A stretch of 64,000 nt of DNA, taken from the NCBI RefSeq assembly GCF_030272615.1, contig NC_081414.1, positions 310,321,664 to 310,385,663 of the forward strand, written 5' to 3'. Below, in pieces: positions 31,237 to 43,879 of this stretch. The notes below the pieces were generated by a model, which was not told the DNA's origin, did no database searches, and saw only the letters and a list, made by a program, of their open reading frames with translations. Numbering within the stretch: the first letter of the stretch is position 1; every line of letters begins with the position of its first letter. The DNA comes from Cryptomeria japonica (lineage: Eukaryota; Streptophyta; Pinopsida; Cupressales; Cupressaceae). The translations under genes and the position numbers were made by a program.

Positions 31237-33784
31237 TGTTGGCATTGTGTTGTCTTTGATGCCAACCGGTATATAAGGATAACCGGTATGGGAGTATTGT
31301 TGACATGTAGTCATTGATGTCAACTAGTGTTGCAGGTCACCGATAAGGACGAGAATGTCATTCATATGAATGATCACTGGAGTCACCGGTACACAAGTTA
31401 GTGTTTGACTTGTGTTGAAGATATGGATAGGTTACCGGTACGGTCTATCACCAGTAAGGAAAGGGTGTCAATTGATAAGTGTGGTGTTGATAGTGAGTAG
31501 TTGCCAACCAGAAAGCTTATGGCCAGTGTACAAGTAGTATGAGCAAGGTACTTGAGTCATTGTTTGTGATGAAGAGGCAAAATGTTACCTAAATCACATC
31601 AACAAAGGAGGAAAAGAATGTACAAGTCATTGGTATGTTGTGTGGATTCAAAACAACAGGACTCCCACTGGATAAAGATGCAGCCACCATGTGAAGAGAT
31701 GTCTAACAGTGAAAGTTCCCATACTGGATCACATGTGCCTGTTTGAAGGTATGCTACAAAAACATGGAAGCCATATGAGTGGATTGCAAGATATAGAGGA
31801 CAAGGATTCACTGCCACTTGTAAGTGGAGCCTATCTCCTATTATGCAAAGTATACATCTTAGTTCTATGAGATAAGACAAAAATAGAAGCCAGGTGTTTG
31901 AAGGCTCACACCAGATCTATCAGTGAATTAAAAGGAAGCCTCAAGTGCATGAAATCAGGGTTATGCACTAGACCGACAAAGAAGGCATGTTGAGTTGCCG
32001 GTACAGATGAAGAGTGATGGGTTTTTTAACTTGACAAACCAGTAGAGATATTGTCTGGGCTGATGATGAAGAAGGAAAGGCGGAGAAACTACAGATAGAG
32101 AGTGCAACCGGCATGCAGATGCCTCAAATGAAAACAGTTGAAGGTTGATGGCATGGTGTCATCAAAGTGGTTTACTGGTATGTGAGTCCACCGGTAATAT
32201 GAACTAAGTGCAGATGTAGAAGACTCCCATCTGATAAGGATGTGCACAAGGTAGGTTAGCAAGAGTGCTAACCGATTGAGAGTTCCATCGGAAGAGAAGA
32301 GAGGTGCAAAGTTGATGACGTACCAGTTAAGGGTTTAACCGACAGGGTTAGTAAGCTGGTAAATGAACCCGGTAATGGAGTTGGTCGGTGATCCAATCCA
32401 TACTAACACTGATGTTCAAGCAAAGGTGGATGCCAACATAGTTACCATGTGGAGGTGAAGTGGCACGCATGCACAGGTCGGTGTGTTGAGTCAGTGAAGT
32501 GTCAGGCGGCAAGGTAGATGGTGACAGGTTGACATTTATGTCGATACTGTGTTTCATGGGTCGATGTGTAGAAGAGTACGGCTTGAGACTGATCAAATGA
32601 TAGAGATCTGATTAGATGACTTCATGATCGAGGCCGAGTGTCCAGGTGTTGATCAGGGGAGGTGAAGCTATCTTCTTGATTGCTTCATAGGTGTCTGACA
32701 AGTGCAGACCGAAGGAGTTTTGTTTGCTAAACTTAGCAAACATGTATTAGAAGTCGCATTATTGGTGGAGTTGATTGATCCATTGCAGGAAGGCGATCCG
32801 ATCAAATGAGATCTGATTGGTTTTGGTTTGTCTCTAGGTTTATGAGAAAACCCTAACCGCCAGAAGTTTGAATTGGTTCTTGGCAGGAAAACTAGGCTAT
32901 AAATATGCAAGCCAAAATCGTTGAAGGTTGCTGCAAAATGAGGGAGTGTTGCTGCATGGAAGAATAAATCAGTCAATTACTCATCGAGTATCTGAAAAGA
33001 GACTGAGTATGCGCGAGTGAGAATTAGGTTGAAAGGATCAACCGACAATGGTGAGGAACTAGTAGTCTACAAGCAAGTCTGTGAGAGAAGTATACCGGTA
33101 GTGACCTAACTGGTAGAGAAGAGTGCATAGTAGGCAAGAAGGAAACCGACATAAGATAGAACTGGTGGAGAGAAGCAAAGCAGTTGAGAGAAGAGACAAC
33201 CAACAATGAGAACTGACAAAGACAAAGAGAGAACCGATGGAGAAGGAGAAGAGGATGAACCGATATGGTTGTAACAGTGAGAGGGTGAGAGAAAGAGAAC
33301 CGAAAACGAACTAGATAGAAGAAGATCCATTAGAAAGATTTGAAGAAGAGTTACAAAATCCATTTGTAACAAGGCTATTAACTTACAAATGATTATGTTA
33401 TGTATACACTGAGTAGGTGCTTAGTGCAGGGGTTGTAGCCCATAAATCTATTAGGAGTTGGTGCCCTAAACTATCAAGGGTTGGTGCTCCTTGGGTTGGT
33501 GTCCTAAATATTGTAATCAAAGATTGACTGTGAGGTTGGATTGGAGCAGTAGTCTCCAACAACATTTCTCACCGAGTTTTTTCCCATCTTGGGTTTTCTT
33601 CGTATATGCTAGTGTTATGTGATGTCCCTTTATGTGTAAATGCATTTGTGATTAGTCTCCCCACTAACTAGTAAGTCTGCATTGAGTTAGATATAATAAC
33701 CGGTATACTCACATAGAATTGTTAAAGGGAAAAAGTTGAGAACCACTTATTCACCCCCCTCTCAGTGGTGCATTGTGTCTAACA
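31237..33784 (+). repeat. C3 3' LTR, 2.5 kb
   Basis: TGTTGGCATTGTGTTG...TCTAACA, 2,548 bp. Rich in CCGGTA motifs. A TATAAATA box at 32898-32905 sits in a plausible promoter position. The end carries TTCACCCCCCTCTCAGTGG, the same C-run that precedes the PBS in the other copia LTRs. Confidence 0.88.
32898..32905 (+). promoter_or_regulatory. Probable TATA box of C3 LTR
   Basis: TATAAATA in GGCTATAAATATGCAAG, about two-thirds into the LTR. The equivalent position in the 5' LTR is deleted, so this copy could not drive the element itself. Confidence 0.5.
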
Positions 33785-33852
33785 CAACTTTGTATCAAAT
33801 TTTCTTCTTTGAGCCAATGCGACAAGCTGCATTGTCTTAAAGAGGTGCAAAA

Positions 33853-34620
33853 TGTAGACACCTAAAGTTGTCCTCTTTAATAAATTAAATATTTTTATTT
33901 ATTTAATTATTTTATCCTAATTCTTCTATTAATTAAATAAATTTTTATTTATTTAATTAATTCACTTTATCCTTTTCTCACCTTTTTTTTCTAATTTAAA
34001 TAAATTATTTTATTTATTTAAATTGTCCTTTTCATAAATTAAATAAATATTTTATTTATTTAATTAATCCCACTTCTTCTATTATATTTATTTAATTAAT
34101 TAATTCATGAGCCTTTTCTACCCATAACACATGTCATTTATCTCTTAATTCTTCTCTTACCTACCCCCTTTATCATTTAGTTATTTCTTCTACCTACCCT
34201 TTAATCCTAGCCGACCATTTATTTTTGCACCTCTTAATCTTATCCCTCCTTTTCTTACAGTGTTCTTTATATAAGAGGATTCTCTCCCTCATTATCGACC
34301 CTAATCACTTACTCAATGCGTCCTAACAACTGCTTCAATTAAGCCTTCTCGTGATCAAGCTATCGATCACATTTCCATTCTTTGTTGAGCTCTTGTGCAC
34401 ACATAAAATCTGAGAGCAAATATATCAAACAAGATCAATGAAGATAGGAGACAATAGATATTGAAACCCTACTTGACATGTGAATGGTATATCTTGGTTT
34501 ATTTTATTTCTTTGCATGGTCTTACATGTCTTCATTTGTGTATGGTGGATCATTTTCATTGTTAGGCTAGGGTTTTGTGGTTGGATCTTTGTTAGTCTTT
34601 CAATATTGTTGTTTTCACTA
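33853..34620 (+). repeat. LTR-like segment, TGTAGAC type, borders uncertain
   Basis: Starts TGTAGACACCTAAAG and continues with repeated AATTAAATAAAT blocks, then CT-rich text and TTTATATAAGAGG (TATA box near 34269). The beginning resembles the LTRs at 1519 and 46591, but the remainder is much diverged. I place the end near 34620 (GTTGTTTTCA), where similarity to the C4 LTR begins. No target duplication found. Confidence 0.5.
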
Positions 34621-35710
34621 TCCATTTTCACCATATACACATATTTTCCCTCCAATAAAAAACACTTCTTGAAATCAAGAAAACAATTTGCCTTGTTTTT
34701 TGCCTTCTGATTTTTTGTCTTTCTCATACTATCTTTCTATTTTCATGCAGCTAACATAAATATTTTTTCTTTTCTTATTTTTAGATTTGTAATCGTTGAA
34801 ATATGATGATTTTTACCTTTCTTTGCTTAACAATTTTCTACTCTGATACGTATCCTCTTTCAATTTCATAGACCAATTAGCAAAGATTTTTCCACCTAAT
34901 TATTAAATCTTTATGCTCACAAATTGTCTGTGTAGGAGATATCAACAATAAACTCACAGGCGAAATGTTAAACTGGCAAAACCTGTGGCGATAAATGCGG
35001 TGTGTTATTGACTTCTCTTATCACGATTTTGCAACACCATTGGTTAATACAATCTGCTGACTTGCAAAATAGAAAAGCTCATTCTTCTTTGTCTTCACAA
35101 TGACAATAAACACATTGTGTTATCTTCTTTACATATCATAGTTTCACAACAACCTTGGTCAACACAATCTATTGACTCACAAAACATCGATAACTTTCTA
35201 TTATTCATTGCTACTATGGCGATAAACACTTTGTGTTATTTGCCTTTCTTATTGCGGTTTTGCAACTGCCTTGGTCAACGCCAAGCATTGACCTATGAAA
35301 TAGCAATAATCCTTTCTTTTTTGTCTTCACTATGGTGATAAACACAATGTGATTTCTACTTGTTGCAATTTCATAGCAACTTTGGTCAATGCAGTCTATT
35401 GACCCGTGAAACACCAATGACTCTCTAATCTTTGTCTTTACTATAGTGATAAACATGGTGTGTTCTCCCTTTCTTCCTATAGATCCACAAAAGCCTTCTC
35501 GCCACTTCACAACCACTTTGATGGTAGTTACTATGTCACCTGCGAAACTGTGATAACTCTATGGTGATAAACACAGTGTGTTCTGCATCAAGTTCATTTA
35601 GTCTGCTCAACTTCTCAACCTATCTGATCTTCATCTGAAACACATAATCCTGCATCTTTGTCCTATGCATCTTCTCAACTATTGACATCAATGACAATCT
35701 AATGCCAACA
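34620..35710 (-). repeat. C4 3' LTR, truncated
   Basis: Matches 42126-43194 of the 5' LTR, ends (plus strand) AATCTAATGCCAACA. The portion equal to 41339-42125 is missing, replaced by the TGTAGAC-type segment. Confidence 0.82.
34990..35580 (-). repeat. 116-bp tandem array in the C4 3' LTR
   Basis: About five diverged units; the GGTCAAC/GGTTAAT landmark recurs at 35042, 35157, 35273 and 35384, so steps of 115, 116 and 111. Each unit also contains GATAAACAC...GTGTTAT, an imperfect palindrome. Confidence 0.85.
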
Positions 35711-36817
35711 ATCTCCCCCTTTGGCATTGATGTCAACCATGCTCATCTTCTCCCCCTTTGACAACAATGGCAAAGGGCGGGGCAACTAACTGTCAACTGC
35801 GCTCATCTTAACCTTCAATTGGAAACACTCCCCCTTTGATAACAACATTGAACATGTGGTTGATAAAACATCGAGTACATCAATTACATTTTTGCTTCTG
35901 CAACACCTGGGCATCTACAACACCTTCTGTAGATGGAGGAAATGGGAAACTAAATCATGGATCTAGCTCCTTCCAACATCCAACAATGAAGATTTCTTGC
36001 AAATCACACATATGCAAACCAAAAAAAATCTAAACTAACACACATGCATGCTATGATAGAGCTACTCCATTTCACTCCTTAAATCAAGGTCTTGTGTAAC
36101 TAAAATGGCTCTTAGAAGCACACACAATAAGCTATGATTAATTGGAGATTTGAGATGACTGAAAGAAAAAGAAAAATGCGAGATAACAAGAATGCAAATG
36201 CAAAAGATTGAATCAATGCTAGATTGCTAGATAGCCTCAAATGAGAGAGGGGGATGAGTTTTTATAGATGTCCTTAGAGTAAATCTAGATTATGGGAAGA
36301 GTGTGGGATAAATAATAGGGCTTGAAAGTTTTAATCGCACATGCACAAGGTGAATGAAAATGGGTAGAGGAGAAAGCATAAATGAATAGTGTAAATGCTT
36401 ATGCATGTATTTGTAAAAATGGATAGATAATAATATTATTATTAAATATATAGATGATAGTTGATAGAATAATAATATTATTAAATGATAAACAGAATAT
36501 GAGATAATAATAATATTAATAATGGATAAATGATAATATAGATTATTGATGATATATAATAATAATGAATTAATGATGGATAAATAATAATATTTAATGG
36601 ATAATATTTGATGGAATAATGCATGAAAATGAAATTGATCCACTCGAGATTAAAATGACAAATTTTATTTGTCTACACTTGCTATCATCTTGCTTGCACC
36701 AGCCTCCCCCTGAAAACCATACCTTTTATGCTCCATCTCCCTTGGAGCACATATAGGTTCAAGGATGTATAACTTGAAGCTACAAGCTCCCCTTGAACCA
36801 AAAATATCTATATCCAT
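35711..36817 (-). other. C4 3' untranslated region with PPT series and A/T-rich repeat
   Basis: On the minus strand AAAGGGGGAGA tracts lie at 35711-35721, 35749-35759 and 35829-35838. 36418-36620 is a degenerate TAATAATA low-complexity stretch. No gene. Confidence 0.75.
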
Positions 36818-37351
36818 TTAAGTGCAGAAGGAGGGAGGGACAACAACCAACCTCAATCTTAGATATTCAAAAGTGTCCTTAGGCAGAGGTTTTTCAAAAA
36901 TATCAGCCACTTGATCACCAGTACTTACATATTCAACCTTGACTTCTTTTTCAAATACCTTCTCTCTCAAGAAATGATACTTAATTTCCATGTATTTTGT
37001 TCTTGAGTGCATGATAGGGTTCTTAGAGATGTTAATGACACTTGAATTATCACATTTGATGGAGATGGGATCTGCATACTCTACTTGAATGTCCTTGAGT
37101 GTTCGCTTCATCCAGAGAACTTATGAACATCATGTAGCAACAACTATGTACTGCGCTTCAACAATAGATAAACAAATAGATTCGTATTTCTTGGTGTGCC
37201 ACGAGACTAATCTATCACCAAGGAAGAAGGCACCACCACTAGTGCTCTTCTTGTCATCCATACAAATTTCCCAATTTGCATCTATGTATGATTGCAAAGT
37301 AATGTCATCATTCTTTGGATACCACAAACCATAATCAAGTTTACTTTGCAA
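36818..37351 (-). pseudogene. C4 RNase H
   Basis: Copia RNase H. KKSTSGGAFFLGDRLVSWHTKK (near 37250) is the diagnostic central motif, and the 37111-36818 frame follows with IKCDNSSVINISKNP and KYHFLREKVFE. A stop and a short gap separate the two at about 37112-37130; both lie in the RT phase. Confidence 0.9.
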
Positions 37352-38305
37352 ATATCTAAATATTCTTCTTACAACATTTACATGTGATTACCTTGGGGCA
37401 GATTAAAATCTAGCTACCATACACATTGTTTGTACAATGTCTAGCCCAGAGGCAGTTAGGTACATTAAACTTTCAATCATGCATCTATACACGGTCTGAT
37501 CAACATCATGTGACTCATCATTTTTACTCAACTTACATCTTGTCACCATAGGGGTACTAAATGACTTGCAATCATCCATCTAAAATATTCTCAACATGTC
37601 TTTTGTATGCCTAGTTTGGGAGATGAATATACCTTTATTCAGCTGTGATATTTGCAGTCCAAGGAAGTAGGACAACAATCCTAGCATTGACGTCTCAAAT
37701 TCTCATTGCATTTGATTAGAAAATTCTTTGCACAAATTATGTTTATTTTCAACAAAGATAATATCATCTACATAAACAACAACTATAATCATGAGATTAC
37801 CTTCAATTTTAATGTATAAGTTGTTGTCAGCACATCCCTTCTTGAAACCTTGTTGATATAGATATTTGTCCAGCCTAGAGTACCATACTCCAGGTGTCTA
37901 CTTCAACCCATACAATGCTTTTCTTAACATGCATACAAAGTCTTCATTCTCATGCAATTGAAATCCTTCAGGCTTCTCAATGTACACCTCTTCCTTAATA
38001 TTGCCATTTAGAAATGCAAACTTTACATCCATTTGATAAACTTTATACCCTTTATATGCTGAAAATGCTAAAAACAATATTATGCCCTCAAGTCTGGCAA
38101 TAGGGGCAAATATATCCTCAAAATCTATGCCCTCAACTTGTGCATATCCCTCGCAAACCAATCTTGCTTTATTTTTTACCACTTTTCCATGCTCATTCAC
38201 CTTGTTTCTATAGAACCACTTTGTGCCTATGACATTTTTATTAGCTAGCCTTGGCACTAAACCCCATGTTTTGTTCTTTTCTATATGTTGCAATTCTTCT
38301 TCCAT
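37352..38305 (-). pseudogene. C4 reverse transcriptase
   Basis: Copia RT in a single phase. [34 protein letters not shown] and [21 protein letters not shown] are the conserved blocks in 38305-37898. Downstream, beyond a stop at 37898, YVDDIIF with both catalytic Asp is still readable near 37760. Additional stops interrupt the thumb region. Confidence 0.92.
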
Positions 38306-38604
38306 TACCTTAATCTAATGAATACTCTTACTCGCCACATTATAATTCTTTGTTTCTAGTTCAATTATGAGGCAAAAATTTACTTGTTCATTGTTTGCAA
38401 CATGCTTCCTTCTTGTTTGTACACCTCCATCCTTGTTGCATATAATCTAATCTTCAGGATGATACTTCTACACATACTTGCTGGGTAGTTTCTTTGTAGT
38501 TTCCTCTTCTCTTTTAGACTCTTGTTTATCTGCATAACATGGTTCCTCAATCTGATTCACAACACTTTGCTTTCCTTTTTGCAAGTCCTCATCAATTTTT
38601 ATAT

Positions 38605-39480
38605 TCACACTTTCAACAACCTTCCCGAGGCATTTGTTAAAGCATTTGTATGCCTTTCCTTGTTGTGAGTTGAGTAGCCTAAGAAAATTCCATCACACCT
38701 TGCATCAAAACTTCCTAATCCATCCTCATCTCTTCTGATAAAACATTTGCTTCTAAAAAATTTGAAGTGCTTAATAGAGGGCTTCTTGCCATACCATAAT
38801 TCATATGGTGTCCACTTGCTATCCACTCTCAACCGTGCCTTGTTTAAGGTGTATAATAATATGTGGACAACCTCTCTCCAATAGACATCAAGAATATTTG
38901 ACTAATTTAGCATCATCCTTGACATTTCCTTGACTATCATGTTCTTTCTTTCTGCAACACCATTTTGTTGTGGTTTATGGCAACAAAATATTGTCTTCTA
39001 ATTCCATGTAGTTCACAATATTCTTTAAACTCATTTGATGTGAACTCACATCCTTGATCTGATTTTAAAAATTTCATCTTGCATCCACTTTCTCTTTCAA
39101 TCATTTTCCTAAAAATCTTGAACCTCTCAAATGCTCGTGACTTATCTTGCAAGAAGGTAACCCATTTCATCCTTTAATAGTCATCTATGAGAAGCATGAA
39201 GTAATTCTCACTATTTAGAGCTCTTGTTCTTTTAGGACCACATAGATCAATATGCACTAGTTCCAATGGTCTTGTGGTTGAATATTCCTTTGTCTTGAAG
39301 CTCACCTTGGTTTGCTTTCCTTTTTGGCATTCATCACATATAGTATTTGCTGGTTTGGAAATCTTTGGTATGTGTCTCACATATCCCTTTGAGCTTATTT
39401 TGACAAGATTGCCAAAATTTATATGGCCTAATCTTTTGTGTCATAACCAGCTTTCATATACTTGTCCCATCATACATTGT
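38605..39480 (-). pseudogene. C4 integrase
   Basis: GAG-pre-integrase zinc part (HKRLGHINF near 39440, CDECQKGKQT) leads into the DDE core: LVHIDLCGP with the first Asp, FLKSDQGCEF with the second. A TAG/TAA separates 39380-39174 from 39170-38937. The Glu block is readable only in another phase (QQNGVAERKN), so a one-base shift lies just before it near 38990. The 38832-38605 frame (TPYELWYGKKPSIKHF) is the C-terminal part. Confidence 0.9.
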
Positions 39481-39562
39481 GACTCATAGCATTCCTTCAA
39501 TTTTTACACATTACCATCAATCCTTTTTCCTTCAACAATTAATTTCTCATTGCTTTCTTTTT

Positions 39563-41291
39563 TTATTTGACCTCCCTTGGAGTCAAATGTAAACTTGTAG
39601 CCTTTCTTGTAGTAGCTACAGTAGTCTCCTTCTTTGTAGTAGCAACACGTGTCTTCAAACTTTCAACAATAGTATTTAAATCTATTTTCTTTCTTGGAGA
39701 ATTGCTGACCTTGAAGGTTTGCTCATAACCATTCATGCTTGAAGATATAAAGCTTATGTCCTCTTTTGATGAATCCATACTAGTTGAACATTCACCAACC
39801 TCATATCCTATTCCTGTAGAATCTTTTGAATTATTTTTCTTCTTTAACATATTATCCAATGCATTTGTGCTACCCTCATACTTCATCCTCAACTTGAGAT
39901 CTTCCTTGCACCTCCCAACCTCTTTCCTAAAATTATTTGTTTCTTCTTTTAGTTTTTGACATTCCTTTTCTTTGGCTTCCAATTATGATTTTATTACTTC
40001 ACGCATCTTTTTGGCATCTTCTAATTGAATTGTTAAGTCAACAATATTTATATTAGATTCTTCAAGGCTTTTGCATAATTGATCTTGTTCCTTAATGGCT
40101 GACTTATATTTTTTATATTCTTTCCTTACCTTGTCTAGTTCTTCAAGAGCACCTATTAACTCTACTTCAAGATCCACCTCAGCATCAATTTCATATTCAT
40201 TGTCAAACAAATTATGATTGCTTGATTGTGCTCCACTATCACACCTTGATGTTTTCTCCTCATTCTGGATCTCTTGGGCCATGAAGAGATTAGTTTGTTT
40301 TTCATCTTCACTACAATTCTCGGCTGACTCATCTTCATCATCAGAGACATTACTATCAATAGTGTAAGGAATTTTCTTATAATTTCCTTCTCCTAGATTT
40401 TAAAATCTTTTTACTCTTATCCTCAACACTTTCCTCATCAATATCTTCCTACTTATGAGGACACTTAGCAACAATATGTCCTATTTTTCCACAGTCAAAA
40501 CATTTGAAAGGAAGTTTTTCTTTATACTTACTCGATCCTTTCTTTAATTTCTTTACAAAGTTTGCTTCAGCAACATCTAATTCTTCATCATCAACACAAC
40601 TTGCAATCTCTTTCCCTTTCTTCTCGGAGGTGAAGGCAACTTCTTTCTTTGACAAATATACACCTAGAGTTCTCATTTAATATGGAGATAATGTTCCAAA
40701 TAATTCATCCATGGAGAATTTTTTTCAGGCCTTTAGCTTCTTCAATAGCAAAGACTTTTGTGTCATACCTTAATGTTAATGACCTCAACACCTTCTTGAC
40801 TATAACTTCTTCTGAAACATCTTCTCCAAGCCTTCTTATTGCATTGACAATTTCATCCACCCTTTGTAGATAGTCAACAATCTTTTCTTCTTCCTTCATC
40901 TTTAGTCCTTCAAACTGACCTCGAAGGTTTTGTAGTTTGGCCTCCTTTACCTTTACATCTCCTTCATAGATTATTTGCAGCTTGTCCCATGTCTCTTTTT
41001 AGAAGTGTAGTGTATAACTTTGACAAACTCTGTTTTAGATAAACCACTCAAGATTGCATTTTTGAATTTATCATTACACTCATATTCTCTTTATGCATTT
41101 GGATTTGTAGGAGGAGTTTGAGGAATGGTATAGCTATTTTTAATTGACATATAGACATCAAAACATAGGGAGGATAAATAGGTTTCCATTCTTCTGCTCC
41201 AAAAGGTATAGTTTGTACCATCAAACCTTGGTACATTAGCAGAGGGTGACTCATACCTAGCCATTTTTGTCACAAACCAGAATCTACCCAA
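39563..41291 (-). pseudogene. gag: C4 gag
   Basis: Starts near 41291 (YTFWSRRMETYLSSL, copia capsid N-terminus), continues with DEIVNAIRRLGEDVSEEVIV at 40899-40705, a zinc knuckle CFDCGKIGHIVAKC near 40500, then a long coiled coil (40282-39563) with GIGYEVGECS. Pieces are in different phases, so several shifts are present. The long C-terminal coiled-coil section beyond the knuckle is shared with C3 and C2. Confidence 0.88.
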
Positions 41292-41324
41292 GATGGAGAA
41301 AGCTTATCTAATAGGGAACCTAGG

Positions 41325-41338
41325 GCTTTGATACCAAT
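41325..41338 (-). other. C4 primer-binding site
   Basis: Minus strand reads ATTGGTATCAAAGCC next to the LTR end: initiator-Met type, one mismatch, the same variant as in C2. Confidence 0.88.
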
Positions 41339-43194
41339 TGAAGGAACACAAATGGACCACTAAGAGGGGGGGGTGAATCAATGATTACTCAAAACTTGAA
41401 CTTTCTAAAGGATTAAAACTCTAAAACAAAGATCAAGCAATAATGAGTAAAGATATAAAATCGGTCTGCACACACACATAGAAGGCAAGATCACAACACA
41501 AGATATATGAGGAAAACCCAAGATGGGAAAAACCTCGTTGTGAAATGTGGCTAGAGTCTACTGCCCTAATTGAGCCTCACAGGGAAATAGTATGATTACA
41601 AAGTTTATGGGCACCAACCCAAAGGAGCACCAACCCCTGATCTAAGCACCCACTCAAATGATTACAATAAAGAAAAGTTTCAACTACAATTTTGAGTACC
41701 TTGTTACAAATGATGTTTTGTAACATGTTGTTTTTCCACACCTAAAACTGAATTTGCTCTTTTCAGCTTACATGCTTTGTCTTCTACTCTCTAATATATG
41801 CAATAGCTCTCTACACTCTATCTCATCTTTTCACCAGCTCTTATGTTCTCTACAATAGCTCTTTGTACTCTATCTTGTCTTTCACTAGCTGTTCTGATCT
41901 CTATTCTGATCAAATCTCCGCTGTCTACTTATCTTTTACTCTGCTCCACACAGTGTGAAATACACATTGTATTTATTACTCTCTTTTCTTTCTTCTCTTT
42001 CATCTGCAACAACACACTGCAATTCGCCTTCAAAAACACACACACAACACTTAGTAGTTTCTTCATCTCAATCATTCAAAATGATCACAATACTTTTACT
42101 TATAATTTTTCCTCCAAAAATGGATTTTCCCTCTAAAGAAAAAAATTCAAAAACACTTCTCAAAGTTAAGAAAACAATTTGCCTTCTGATTTTATGTCTT
42201 TCTCATACCGTCTTTCTATTTTCATCCAACTAACATAAATATATATTTTTTCTTATTTTCAAATTTGCAATCATTCAAATCTAATGATTTTTACGGTTCT
42301 TTGCTCAACAATTTTCTATTTTGATATATATTCTATTTCAATTTCATAGACCAATCAACAAATATTTTTCCACCTAATTCTTAGATCTCTGTGCTCACAA
42401 ATTGTCCATGTATAGGAGATATCAACAGTAAACTCACAGGCAAAATGCTGAACTGGCAAAAACTGTGGCAGTAAATGTGGTGTGTTATCGACTTTTGTTA
42501 TCATGGTTTCACAACACCCTTGGTCAACACAATTTTTTGACCTGCAAAATGTCGATAAATTTCTCTTCTTCATCATCACCGTGGTGATAAACACTTTGTG
42601 TTATCTTCTTCACATATCACAGTTTTGCAGCAACCTTGGTCAACGTAGTCTATTGACCTGTGAAACAATGATAACTTTCTCTTCTTCATCACCATTGTGG
42701 TGATAAATACTTTGTGTTATCTACCTTTCTTGTTGTATTTTCACAGTTGCCTTGGTCAACATCGAGTGTTGACCTATGAAATAACGATAACCCTTTCTTC
42801 TCTGTCTTCACTGTGGTGATAAACATGATGTGATCTCTTCTTTACTTGTCATAGTTTCACAACAACTTTGGTCAACACAGTCTATTCACCCATGAAACAA
42901 TGATGACTCTTTAATATTTGTCTTTACTATGGCGATAAACGCGGTGTATTCTCCCTTGCTTCCTATAGATCCATAGAATCCTTGTCGCGATTTCATAGCC
43001 ACTTTGATGGCAATCGCTGTCTCACCTGCAAAACTGCGATAACTCTATGGTGATAAACAAAATGTGTTTTACATCAAGTTCTTTTAGCCTTCTCAACTTC
43101 TCAACCAGTATGATCTTCATCTGAAATACAATCCTGCATTTTTGTCCCATGCATCTTCTCAGTTGTTCACATCAATGACAATCTAATGCCAACA
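41339..43194 (-). repeat. C4 5' LTR
   Basis: 1,856 bp. Plus-strand edges are TGAAGGAACAC and ATGCCAACA. Includes a G-run (41366-41374) matching the C-run of other copia LTRs, and the 116-bp array. Confidence 0.9.
42470..43060 (-). repeat. 116-bp tandem array in the C4 5' LTR
   Basis: The GGTCAAC landmark recurs at 42522, 42638, 42754 and 42870, exactly 116 bases each time; a fifth, more diverged unit follows. Units contain GGTGATAAACAC...GTGTTAT palindromic cores. Confidence 0.93.
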
Positions 43195-43879
43195 TGGAGA
43201 CCATTTGATAAGTCCATTTCCACACATATGTGTGTAAATATGGAGTTTTGCTAATTAACTATTATTTTTGAGTTGCAATGATACTTGCCTAAGCTATTTC
43301 CTATAGTTTTCACAATCTAATTCTCGAAATCGAAAGGGAAGATAGGGAAGTCACACCCAAAAAAAAGTAGAGGAGAAAATATCGGTACATGGGTCAAATG
43401 AAGGAAACTAGGGTTACATGCATAAAAATTCATCTTGGCGAACCCAAGGGCCATTCTCAGGCACCATAACCTTGTCTACAAGAAATTCAAAATCCAAAAA
43501 AAAAATCCTTTGACACATGGGAAAATATAAATTTCATCCTCTATAAATTCTTTCCAATTTTTTATATTCTAGGCTTGGAGATTGCTTATTTTTTAGCCAC
43601 AACCTCAAAAATCTAAAAAAAATGGCATGAATTTGTAAGTGCTCCTCAATGTCACAAACCAATCCATCCAAATTAACTATTGAGGTAATATTACATTGAC
43701 ATATAGGGAGAGAAGAGCCAAGTTGAGTCCAATCGCCAATAATAATGACAATATTAGTAGAGTGAGATGATGGCCTCAAAAGCTCTAGATCAATACCCCT
43801 TCCATTGATGCATAAAGGTCATTTAGATTGGATCCAAGGGTGAGAGTAATGTTTCCAAGCCAAGAAAGGTCTTCAACCA

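Larger units (their letters stand above)
27781..33784 (+). mobile_element. C3: second pol-less (gag-only) copia derivative
   Basis: Parts in order: last about 84 bp of a 5' LTR, perfect PBS, gag-related ORFs (27930-29924), PPT series, 2,548-bp 3' LTR. No protease, integrase or RT is visible in the 1.3 kb between gag and 3' LTR. The gag itself lacks most of the capsid domain but keeps the coiled-coil and zinc-knuckle portion. Same Sirevirus type as C2, but a different LTR sequence, so the loss of pol seems independent. No target duplication can be tested because the 5' LTR is cut. Confidence 0.82.
34620..43194 (-). mobile_element. C4: decayed Sirevirus-type copia element
   Basis: Reads right to left: 5' LTR (43194-41339), PBS, gag, integrase, RT, RNase H, PPT series, truncated 3' LTR (35710 to about 34620). 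Stops and shifts occur in every domain. No protease motif lies between gag and integrase. The LTRs hold a 116-bp tandem array. Three CCCCCTTT tracts (PPT on the minus strand) follow the 3' LTR boundary. Confidence 0.87.

Noticed and set aside
33853-34620. LTR-like segment as an insertion inside the C4 3' LTR
   Set aside because: The missing part of the C4 LTR does not reappear left of 33853 and no target duplication exists, so a simple insertion is not supported; more likely a deletion or rearrangement junction.
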